NCBI GenBank assembly: GCA_028723545.1
Contig: JAQYER010000099.1
Location: 1-5,486, forward strand
Source: Caryophanales bacterium
GTDB taxonomy: Bacteria > Bacillota_I > Bacilli_A > RFN20 > CAG-826
DNA length: 5,486 nt
Direction: 5' to 3'
Below the pieces are notes generated by a model. It searched no databases. It was not told where the DNA came from and saw only the letters and a list, made by a program, of their open reading frames with translations. A program made the translations under genes and the position numbers. Within the stretch, counting starts at the first letter, position 1, and the number at the start of each line of letters is the position of its first letter. Positions 1 through 4,818 of the stretch are shown here, piece after piece.

Positions 1-427
1 ATGGAAATTAAATGATGCTCCAATCGAAGCTCCTACACAAGATACATTAACTACTGGTACTTACGCTATGACAGTTACTGTCGCAGCTACAGAAACAAAT
101 TCTGAAGCAAGCAATTATGTTCTCTTTGTTATCAAAGCTTCTACACCAACCACAATTACTTTCTATTATGATGGTGTTGCACTTGATGCAGATGGTAACC
201 ACTGGTGGGGTGAAGGTTATGGCGATAGCCAATTCACTTTAGCGGATTTCGATCTTTCAAAATTAACATGGGAAGTTACAGGCACAACTGAAACTCCTGT
301 CGTTACATGGACATTAAATGAAGCTCCAATCGCAGCTCCTACACAAGATACATTAACTACTGGTACTTACGCAGTCACAGTTACTGTTGGTGATGTTTCA
401 AACTGGTTATTATTCGCAATTATCTAA
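1..427 (+). CDS. C-terminal part of a repeat-containing, probably extracellular protein (5' end outside window)
   Basis: An open frame enters from the left edge (first complete codon at base 2) and stops at TAA 425-427, giving 141 visible residues. The internal Met at 68-70 is not the start, because the frame is open upstream and the repeat homology crosses it. The protein is rich in Thr, Val, Ala and Trp, has no Cys, and looks all-beta, as in bacterial Ig-like or other surface modules. The segment beginning WKLNDAPIEAPTQDT recurs 102 residues later as WTLNEAPIAAPTQDT, so the window shows one complete module and the start of a final one. The chain ends in LLFAII, with no LPxTG signal, charged tail or membrane anchor visible. 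The DNA is visibly richer in G and C than the minus-strand genes. Secretion is inferred, since the N-terminus is missing; no family can be named and the ligand or function is unknown. Confidence 0.8.
   Translation, partial: WKLNDAPIEAPTQDTLTTGTYAMTVTVAATETNSEASNYVLFVIKASTPTTITFYYDGVALDADGNHWWGEGYGDSQFTLADFDLSKLTWEVTGTTETPVVTWTLNEAPIAAPTQDTLTTGTYAVTVTVGDVSNWLLFAII
2..424 (+). repeat. 102-residue (306-bp) tandem repeat module within the CDS
   Basis: The codon for Trp at bases 2-4 and the matching one at 308-310 begin homologous segments exactly 306 bp apart. Bases 28-66 and 334-372 are identical over 39 bp, and the neighbouring sequence is similar. After the shared core the copies diverge: copy 1 has about six extra residues before its NYVLFVI, and copy 2 ends the protein with NWLLFAII. 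Such near-identity at DNA level suggests recent duplication or gene conversion. More copies probably lie to the left of the window. Confidence 0.8.
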
Positions 428-446
428 TATAACTAAAAGCGATATT

Positions 447-473
447 GAGGCGGCTTCGGTCGCCTCTTTTATT
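447..473 (+). terminator. Rho-independent terminator of the repeat-protein gene
   Basis: Nineteen bases after the TAA stop, GAGGCGGC (447-454) pairs with GTCGCCTC (459-466) around a TTCG tetraloop closed by C-G, with one G-U pair. TTTTATT follows at once. The C(UUCG)G loop is the extra-stable type. On the minus strand the hairpin is followed by AATATC, so it should terminate only plus-strand transcription. Confidence 0.93.
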
Positions 474-692
474 ATCTTCACTACGTTTAGTTAATAAAAG
501 TTAAATTAAGTGCACAAGCGTATTCAGATATCTGATATGTCACCAACCAATACCATTTCACCATGGAGTTCGGATGTATTTTGGCTTATTTTTTATCTAT
601 GTTTAAGTGTGGATATTTGATTAAACATTCCTAGCAATATGTTTTCTGCCTTTGGGGTTCTAGAACCTAAAGGCATAATTGCTAAACAATAA
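474..692. other. Non-coding spacer between convergent genes
   Basis: This lies between the plus-strand terminator and the end of the minus-strand fic gene. I find no gene with a credible start and ribosome site. Its only clear structure is the hairpin at 632-684, listed separately. A short palindrome, CAGATATCTG, occurs at 525-534 with no known meaning. Confidence 0.6.
632..684 (-). repeat. Large imperfect hairpin just behind fic
   Basis: Read on the minus strand, TAGCAA pairs with TTGCTA at the base. Further in, GCCTTT pairs with AAAGGC and GGTT pairs with AACC around a CTAG loop, with internal mismatches between the segments. The hairpin begins 8 nt after the fic stop codon, where a 3'-end structure is expected. 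No T-run follows on either strand, so it is not a classical intrinsic terminator. It may be an mRNA-stabilising structure or a small palindromic repeat. Confidence 0.55.
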
Positions 693-1748
693 TTACCATT
701 TTTCAATAAGAGAGCATAGAAAGGCGTTCTTAAATATTTTTTCTTTTCCAACCATTTCAGAAATAAGAACTCCAGCTTCCTCTAGTTCATGTAAATATTT
801 AGATGCTGTATTTCTAGATATGTTAAGTGCGTTTCTTAAATATTCATTTTTGGTATAAAAATCATAGAATAGGTATTCGATAAGTTCATGAGAATAAATC
901 TTAGGACATTTTTCTTTTATAAGTTTTGAAGCATCATCCATCAATTTTCTAAATGATTTAATAAAATCGATTGTGAATAAAGACATCTCTTCAACACCTT
1001 TAATCATATAGAGTAAGTAATCTTTAATATATTTTTCATCTATTCTTATGTTATGAAGATGTTTGTAATAATCATCTTTAGTGGAATTGATGTATTTCGA
1101 CAAATATAAAATTGGAAGACCGATTTTATTCTTTAACACCAAATATAAAACATTAAGCATCCTACCGGTTCTACCATTACCATCATGGAAAGGATGAATG
1201 GATTCGAATTGATAATGAATTATTGCCATTTTAATAATTGGATCAGTGTCTTCCAATTCATCATAATTAATATATTTTTCTAAATTATGCAAATAATCTC
1301 TAATTTCTTCTTCGTTTTGAGGAGGCGTATGAAGTATATCACCTGTCTTAGTGTTTTTTATAACAGTGCCTGGTATTTTTCTTATATCTCCCACACTTGG
1401 TTCAATAATATGATGAATATCCACTAGCATCCTTGTGGAAATAAAGCCATTATCTTTAATAAATTGGAAGCCATTTAAAATCGCTTGTCGATAATTCACT
1501 ACTTCTTTAGATGCATCATTATTAACCTTTAATGTGATTTCTTTAAAGATCTCATCAAAAGTAGTAACGATATTTTCAATCTCACTAGATTCTTTAGCTT
1601 CACCTAAAATAACCGCATTTAAAATGATGTTTGGATTTGGCAGTAAATTAATGATGCCATTTAATTCTCCAAGTTTGTTGTTTGCAGAATTTAAGGCTTT
1701 TAAAATATCGATATCGTTGTAGTTATAATCAAAAGGGAGTTTGTGCAT
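693..1748 (-). CDS. Fic-domain protein (predicted AMP-transferase) with N-terminal inhibitory motif and C-terminal winged helix
   Basis: Fic enzymes usually transfer AMP from ATP to hydroxyl side chains of target proteins. The 351-residue frame has the full class II layout. An N-terminal helical region carries the inhibitory motif SSEIEN (54-59, fitting [S/T]xxxE[G/N]). The Fic core carries HPFHDGNGRTGR (185-196) with catalytic His185, and a flap segment lies around 127-143. A helix-turn-helix/winged-helix region sits near 300-330 (NISRNTASKYLHELEEAGVL). Length and order match the stand-alone Fic proteins of about 370 residues known from structures such as the Shewanella one. I start at ATG 1748 because GAGG lies 7 nt upstream; a TTG at 1796 would add 16 residues but has no ribosome site and sits on the promoter. 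No separate antitoxin gene is adjacent, consistent with self-inhibition. The target protein cannot be told. The gene lies downstream of a broken abiE locus. Confidence 0.92.
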   Translation of the reverse strand: MHKLPFDYNYNDIDILKALNSANNKLGELNGIINLLPNPNIILNAVILGEAKESSEIENIVTTFDEIFKEITLKVNNDASKEVVNYRQAILNGFQFIKDNGFISTRMLVDIHHIIEPSVGDIRKIPGTVIKNTKTGDILHTPPQNEEEIRDYLHNLEKYINYDELEDTDPIIKMAIIHYQFESIHPFHDGNGRTGRMLNVLYLVLKNKIGLPILYLSKYINSTKDDYYKHLHNIRIDEKYIKDYLLYMIKGVEEMSLFTIDFIKSFRKLMDDASKLIKEKCPKIYSHELIEYLFYDFYTKNEYLRNALNISRNTASKYLHELEEAGVLISEMVGKEKIFKNAFLCSLIEKW

Positions 1749-1767
1749 GTTTTTACCTCGTGCCCAA

Positions 1768-1796
1768 ATATTATCATTTTTTGTGCACGTAATCAA
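1768..1796 (-). promoter_or_regulatory. Possible fic promoter
   Basis: On the minus strand TTGATT (1796-1791) is followed by TGATAATAT (1776-1768). GATAAT lies 15 nt and TAATAT 17 nt from the -35-like box. Transcription would begin near 1762, giving a leader of about 14 nt that just includes the SD GAGG (1759-1756). The match is moderate and rests on position plus the good SD-to-ATG spacing. Confidence 0.4.
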
Positions 1797-1829
1797 TATG
1801 CGCTTAATTTATTTATATCTATTCTTATT

Positions 1830-2071
1830 TTAAACAATTAATTTATAGACTCTATTAATCACATCTACATCTTCAGAAAATCTTTTTATCACGTTATAAC
1901 ATTTAGATAAAGACGTGCCGCCTTTAAAAATAAAATAATCTTTGAATTTCGATTCATTTAATAAGTAGTTAAGAACAACACTTTTTCAATAATTATTCTG
2001 GACACTTTCATTTTTCTCGAGGTTGTTTCAAAAAGGAGTTTTTCTTGATTTAAATAAATTATTCTTTCCGT
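1830..2071 (-). pseudogene. Broken AbiEii-type nucleotidyltransferase toxin (type IV toxin-antitoxin), copy 1
   Basis: AbiEii toxins are nucleotidyltransferase-fold proteins of roughly 250-320 residues that block growth, often during phage infection. Two frames join to give a recognisable N-terminus. From an ACG at 2071, 30 codons end in VSRIIIEK. Then, after a shift near 1979-1982, 49 codons read VVLNYLLNES...IFKGGTSLSKCYNVIKRFSEDVDV and end at TAA 1830-1832. GGTSLSK and RFSEDVDV are the first two nucleotidyltransferase motifs of the family. Relatives read IEKDYW plus a few residues at the join, so about 13 nt appear to be deleted. Three lesions can be seen: loss of the ATG, the frameshifting deletion, and absence of all later catalytic and C-terminal parts. 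The last residues, INRVYKLIV, may be a splice to a distant part of the old gene. It follows the antitoxin stop by 4 nt, as in intact abiE operons. Not functional. Confidence 0.85.
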
Positions 2072-2084
2072 CTATCTACTCCTT
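2072..2084 (-). promoter_or_regulatory. Orphaned ribosome binding site of the dead AbiEii gene
   Basis: AAGGAG (2084-2079) forms the last two codons of the antitoxin gene before its TAG stop. It stands 7 nt ahead of an ACG codon at 2071-2069, where the toxin frame begins. SD and spacing are ideal, which marks the ACG as the decayed ATG and shows the original overlapping, translation-coupled design. Confidence 0.7.
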
Positions 2085-2678
2085 GCAAATTAAAACAACA
2101 ATTTTCCTAATCCATGCTTGAAGGATAGGCGTTTCTTCTAACGCCCTGCGTTTATCAATTGGATTTAATTTATTTCTTAAGATAATTATTTCTTCTTCAG
2201 TTATATTGTCTTTGCCGATAGTTTTAATGCATTGAATTAATAATAGTGTTTTATAACTATAATCAATTATCTCTCTTGCCATTGTTCTTTTTAGTGACAC
2301 AGGTATGTCATAAATTAAATAGCTTTTATATGGACCACTGCTTAAGTATGAATATGATGCTGGGACTTGAGTTGATAAACCCATCATATTAAGAGCGGTG
2401 TTCCCTGTTGGACAAATAATCCACTTGTGTTTTCTAGCCAAGCAATTAACAATATCATCAATAGATGGCAAAATCGGAAGATTTAAGATGTCATCAAAGA
2501 GATTAAGAGAATAGATTCCTTGAATTATTCTTTTAATTTCTTGAGATTCCTCTAATCTTTCTAAGCATTTACTTACGGCTTTGTAGGCTGCTAAATCGGT
2601 AAAGTCATAGCAAGAAAACGCCTTTAGTTTTTTATCTATAATTCTTTGTAAAATAAGTTTTTTTAATTCTGTTTTCAT
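2076..2678 (-). CDS. AbiEi-family antitoxin / autorepressor (DUF6088-like), copy 1
   Basis: In type IV systems AbiEi neutralises the toxin's effect without lasting protein contact and represses its own operon by binding inverted repeats at the promoter. The 200-residue product has an N-terminal winged-helix region (about 1-58, ending EIKRIIQGIY, the usual R-G-Y exit). A central domain follows with PTGNTALNMMGLSTQVP (90-106) and a YLSSGP turn, both typical of the DUF6088-like AbiEi group. The helical C-terminus runs to KE at the TAG. Length is normal and I see no lesion. I chose ATG 2678 over TTG 2714 (12 extra residues) because the TTG lies upstream of the TATAAT box and could not be in the transcript. 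The SD of the dead toxin is embedded in the final codons. Since the toxin is gone, any remaining role would be repression of its own promoter or immunity to a related toxin elsewhere. Confidence 0.88.
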   Translation of the reverse strand: MKTELKKLILQRIIDKKLKAFSCYDFTDLAAYKAVSKCLERLEESQEIKRIIQGIYSLNLFDDILNLPILPSIDDIVNCLARKHKWIICPTGNTALNMMGLSTQVPASYSYLSSGPYKSYLIYDIPVSLKRTMAREIIDYSYKTLLLIQCIKTIGKDNITEEEIIILRNKLNPIDKRRALEETPILQAWIRKIVVLICKE

Positions 2679-2707
2679 GTCGCAATTATTATATAACTTT
2701 TGCGACA
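2678..2707 (-). promoter_or_regulatory. AbiEi-1 promoter and operator: inverted repeat around TATAAT, leaderless start
   Basis: TGTCGCAA (2707-2700 on the minus strand) and TTGCGACA (2685-2678) form a perfect 8-bp inverted repeat with a 14-nt spacer. The spacer contains a perfect -10 box, TATAAT (2693-2688). The downstream arm overlaps the A of the ATG start. AbiEi proteins are known to bind inverted repeats in their own promoter, so this is very probably the operator. From the -10 to the ATG is only 9 nt, so the transcript should have a leader of about 2-3 nt and no SD. The -35 region is poor (TTGTTT, 15 nt upstream). Confidence 0.8.
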
Positions 2708-2962
2708 AAAACAAAATGTTTTTTCGTTAAATGATATCTATATATGAACTAAATTCTAGGTCCTATAAGTCCACCATTGTCCTATTTTTATGTTTCCTGT
2801 TGCAACCATAGGTAGATAAAACCTCCCACTTTTTTGGAAGTCTATAAATATCATAATAGAATTTTCGAAAATCATCGGTTGAAAATGTTGGTTTCTAACG
2901 ATTCCTTTTCTTCTTGTTATAATCTCATCATGGAGATAATAAATTCAAATATCATTAACTGT
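2708..2962. other. Non-coding spacer upstream of AbiEi-1
   Basis: This separates the end of the ATPase gene from the AbiEi-1 promoter. A frame without stops on the minus strand (2944-2759, 62 codons) has no usable start or ribosome site and resembles nothing I recognise. The 10-bp palindrome GTTTATAAAC at 2961-2970 spans the ATPase stop codon. No T-tailed terminator is visible for the ATPase gene. Confidence 0.5.
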
Positions 2963-4225
2963 TTATAAACCAATCATATAAATAGGAAGATACCAGTTGT
3001 CTTCATTAATAGGAAATAAATCTTCTCTTGAATCAATTAGAAGTCCTTTCATAACTGTCTTTCCGTATTTCTCCAAGAATTTAAAATTAAAGTTGCTACT
3101 CACTGTATTTATTCCTTTTTTAATCTCTATTGGATAAATACAATCGGGTCCTTCAATAATTAAGTCAGCTTCTTTTTTATCTTTATCGCGATAATAATAG
3201 AGATACTGTCTATAATCTTCTCCAGCGTTCATATAACTTTTAACAATCTCACTGATGGCATATGTTTCGTAGAACGCTCCATTCATGACACCTTTTTCTA
3301 ACATTTCAGCATTTGGCCACTTACATAAATAGGCACATAAACCAGTATCTAAGAAATAGAACTTTTCCATCTTAGTGACTCTATCAGATAAGTTTCTAGC
3401 ATATGGTTCTAATGTAATAGCAATGCCAGAAGTTACTAATATTGAAATCCAGCTTTTTACAGTTCTAGCATCAATACCCACATTTCTTGCTATATCATCA
3501 TAATTAATTTGTTGAGCAGTTCTTAGAGCCATATATTCTAAAAATCTTAAAAAGTCTCTTTCTTTATCGATAGAAATGAGTTTCATAACATCTCTTTCCA
3601 TATATGTTTTTATATAAGAATTAAAAAATGTGGCTCTATCAAGGTTCTTATCAATATATTCAGGCATACCACCTCTAAATATCTTTTCAAATAATTCAGC
3701 TCTTGTTTTATATAGCTTCTTAGGATTGATTCTTTTATATTTTTTTCTAACTATATCTATATTTGGATTAAAGATGTTTCCTTCTATATTTTCAATTTCA
3801 TTATTTGCTAAAGAAGACATAGTTAAGATAGCCACTCTACCAGCAATAGATTCTGCGACTGCTTTTTGTAATTCAAATTGGTTAGAACCAGTAAGAATAT
3901 ACATTAATGGAACATTTCTATTCTCCTTAAGACAATTCTTTTTTTCGTCATCTATCTTTATCTTTATTTGTTCTAATAAAGGAGTTCCTTTTTGTATTTC
4001 ATAAATAATAATAGGCCATGGGTGACTTTCTAAAAATAATCTAGGGTTATCATTTGCTAACGCTCTTTCGCTTAAATCATCGAGAGTAACACTAGTAATA
4101 TCTTCGCCAAAAATATGATCCACCACTGTAGATTTACCAACTTGTCTTGCCCCATATATCGCAATAGAGGCATACTCTTTTTTGATAGAATTTATTTTCT
4201 TTTCAATAGTTCTAGAATAATACAT
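2963..4225 (-). CDS. AAA-family ATPase with C-terminal DUF4143 (PD-(D/E)XK-like) domain
   Basis: The 420-residue protein matches the widespread ATP-binding/DUF4143 family in order and length. It has a short N-terminal helix with TIEKKI, then Walker A GARQVGKST (25-33) and a Walker B region PIIIYEIQK (71-79). Next come TGSNQF (112-117) and the SIAGR segment (126-130), which supplies the conserved arginine. A helix-turn-helix region lies near 237-265 (INYDDIARNVGIDARTVKSW), and YYYRDKDKKEADLII...YPIEIKKG (343-371) resembles a PD-(D/E)XK nuclease fold with D354, E367 and K369. Walker B is abnormal: relatives read (I/L)DEIQ, but here residue 75 is Tyr (TAT, 4003-4001). AGGTGA lies just ahead of ATG 4225 and supports the start. 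The cellular role of this family is poorly known; members often sit in accessory or defence regions. The gene stands alone between the IS remnant and AbiEi-1. Confidence 0.9.
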   Translation of the reverse strand: MYYSRTIEKKINSIKKEYASIAIYGARQVGKSTVVDHIFGEDITSVTLDDLSERALANDNPRLFLESHPWPIIIYEIQKGTPLLEQIKIKIDDEKKNCLKENRNVPLMYILTGSNQFELQKAVAESIAGRVAILTMSSLANNEIENIEGNIFNPNIDIVRKKYKRINPKKLYKTRAELFEKIFRGGMPEYIDKNLDRATFFNSYIKTYMERDVMKLISIDKERDFLRFLEYMALRTAQQINYDDIARNVGIDARTVKSWISILVTSGIAITLEPYARNLSDRVTKMEKFYFLDTGLCAYLCKWPNAEMLEKGVMNGAFYETYAISEIVKSYMNAGEDYRQYLYYYRDKDKKEADLIIEGPDCIYPIEIKKGINTVSSNFNFKFLEKYGKTVMKGLLIDSREDLFPINEDNWYLPIYMIGL

Positions 4226-4242
4226 AAAATCACCTCACCATT

Positions 4243-4295
4243 AGATTACAAGAAAAATTCGACTATTTCAACAATACAATGTACTTTTAGTCGAA
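4243..4295 (-). promoter_or_regulatory. Possible promoter and inverted-repeat operator of the ATPase gene
   Basis: On the minus strand TTCGACTA (4295-4288) and TAGTCGAA (4265-4258) form a perfect 8-bp inverted repeat with a 22-nt spacer. TTGAAA (4271-4266) could be the -35. TGTAAT (4250-4245, spacing 15) or TAATCT (4248-4243, spacing 17) could be the -10, placing one arm of the repeat between the two boxes. The leader would be about 15 nt and hold the SD. The inverted repeat is certain; its function is inferred. Confidence 0.4.
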
Positions 4296-4310
4296 ATTCT
4301 TTGAGATGTT

Positions 4311-4335
4311 ACTTGACACATTTATTGCAACAAAT
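4311..4335 (+). repeat. Left terminal inverted repeat of the IS30 remnant
   Basis: It begins ACTTGACACATTTATTGCAA. It agrees at 19 of 25 positions with the reverse complement of 4664-4688, sharing the cores GACA and TGCAACA. The exact outer base on this side is uncertain by a few bases. Confidence 0.6.
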
Positions 4336-4460
4336 GCATTTCTATTCATAGTTTTATATTATTTTTAATGGTCGTCCTTCTTTTTTAGCTTTCTATCTCG
4401 ACTGGTGAAGAAAGAAAGTGATTTTATATAATTTTTACTGCTACTTAGAAAGTAGAATTT

Positions 4461-4589
4461 ATGTCAAAGAAAAGATTAGATCATAATGATCGAATTAATT
4501 TACAAGCAGGAATTGCTAAAGAGTATTTCTTAAGAATGATTACTAAAATTTTATATAAATCCTGTTCAACAATAAATCGAACAAATTAA
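4461..4589 (+). pseudogene. IS30-family transposase, N-terminal fragment
   Basis: ATG 4461 opens a 42-residue frame, MSKKRLDHNDRINLQAG...EYFLRMITKILYKSCSTINR, ending at TAA 4587-4589. This is the IS30-type N-terminal helix-turn-helix; intact relatives read roughly IAKIL(N/G)(K/R)SxSTISREI, then a Cys-containing segment and a DDE domain. At the point where REI should follow, the frame is shifted and meets stops. Short pieces up to about 4676 may be further transposase in broken frames, but I cannot trace them safely. TATAAT at 4427-4432 may be the old -10. No good SD is visible. Full-length proteins have about 320-350 residues. Confidence 0.72.
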
Positions 4590-4635
4590 TAAATAGTAAA
4601 TGTGGGCAAAGTCATCGCAACAACTATTTTTAAAA

Positions 4636-4661
4636 ACAAGTTTCAAGGGAATGAAACTTGT
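4636..4661 (-). terminator. Hairpin with T-run, possible terminator for the AbiE-2 transcript
   Basis: On the minus strand a perfect 10-bp stem, ACAAGTTTCA / TGAAACTTGT, with a six-base TTCCCT loop is followed by TTTTAAAAATAG. It lies about 145 nt past the AbiEi-2 stop, inside the right end of the IS remnant, so it could end transcription of that operon. The stem has few G-C pairs, so efficiency is uncertain. On the plus strand no T-run follows. Confidence 0.5.
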
Positions 4662-4663
4662 TA

Positions 4664-4688
4664 ATCTGTTGCATTTACTTTGTCATGT
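4664..4688 (-). repeat. Right terminal inverted repeat of the IS30 remnant
   Basis: Read inward on the minus strand it begins ACATGACAAAGTAAATGCAA. It pairs with the left end at 19 of 25 positions. The AbiEii-2 coding sequence on the minus strand ends at 4689, directly against it. Confidence 0.62.
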
Positions 4689-4818
4689 GGCAATTTTGTT
4701 TAATTCTTCATCAATGAATTTTAAAATATCCAAAAGTCGAATTAATTTTTCAGTGTTGTTAGCTAAGAATCCACTTTTTTTGAGCTATTTCATTAATGTA
4801 TTGTTTAGAATAATTCAT
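4689..4818 (-). pseudogene. Stump of an AbiEii-type toxin (type IV toxin-antitoxin), copy 2, cut by the IS30 remnant
   Basis: ATG 4818 overlaps the end of the AbiEi-2 gene by 14 bp and stands 7 nt behind GGAAGG, a strong SD, as in intact overlapping abiE operons. The frame reads MNYSKQYINEIAQ, then meets a 7-A tract (4781-4775 on the minus strand). With one A fewer it continues as KSGFLANNTEKLIRLLDILKF and IDEELNKIA, ending precisely at 4689. Family members continue here with an LKGGTA-type nucleotidyltransferase motif; in this window the IS end follows instead and gives Thr, then TGA. As it stands, the frame without correction ends after MNYSKQYINEIAQKKWILS. About 43 residues of a toxin of 250-300 remain and none of the catalytic motifs, so it is dead. 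Assignment rests on the SGF...EKLIRLLDIL pattern and on its position after AbiEi. Confidence 0.75.

Larger units (their letters stand above)
4311..4688 (+). mobile_element. Remnant of an IS30-family insertion sequence
   Basis: A 378-bp segment is bounded by imperfect terminal inverted repeats (4311-4335 and 4664-4688, 19 of 25 positions matching) and contains the N-terminal helix-turn-helix of an IS30-type transposase. Complete IS30 elements are about 1-1.2 kb, so most of the element, including the DDE catalytic domain, is missing. The right end coincides with the point where the AbiEii-2 frame breaks off (4689), which independently supports the boundary. No target duplication is visible: GTT lies left of 4311 and GGC right of 4688. 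That fits later loss of the left flank. Nothing of the interrupted toxin is recognised left of 4311. It cannot move by itself. Confidence 0.7.

Noticed and set aside
500..600. Reading TGA as Trp (code 4), which would open a longer frame on the minus strand in the 500-600 region
   Set aside because: All real genes here use TGG for Trp and end in TAA or TAG, and none needs TGA read-through. The absence of TGA stops in five genes is too small a sample, and the opened frame matches nothing I know.
510..620. 36-codon plus-strand frame from GTG 510, protein-like in parts
   Set aside because: No SD, very short, and no family recognised.
1534..1722. 62-codon plus-strand frame inside fic
   Set aside because: Antisense shadow of the Fic N-terminal region, with no independent evidence.
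1749..1796. Longer fic product starting at TTG 1796
   Set aside because: No SD precedes the TTG, and it coincides with the putative -35. ATG 1748 has GAGG at 7 nt, and the family N-terminus fits there.
2679..2714. Longer AbiEi-1 product starting at TTG 2714
   Set aside because: It would begin upstream of the perfect TATAAT box and inside the operator. The ATG at 2678 lies right after the promoter.
2759..2944. 62-codon stop-free frame on the minus strand between the ATPase and AbiEi-1 genes
   Set aside because: No start codon with a ribosome site and no recognisable motif. Several frames of this length are expected by chance in DNA this AT-rich with six frames.
3630..4004. 124-codon plus-strand frame, hydrophobic
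   Set aside because: It lies entirely antisense within the DUF4143 ATPase gene. Its Phe, Ser and Ile richness is what the complement of a Lys/Glu-rich gene gives.
4115..4351. 78-codon plus-strand frame across the ATPase start and promoter
   Set aside because: Antisense to the Walker A region, then continues into the IS left end. No SD and no family resemblance.
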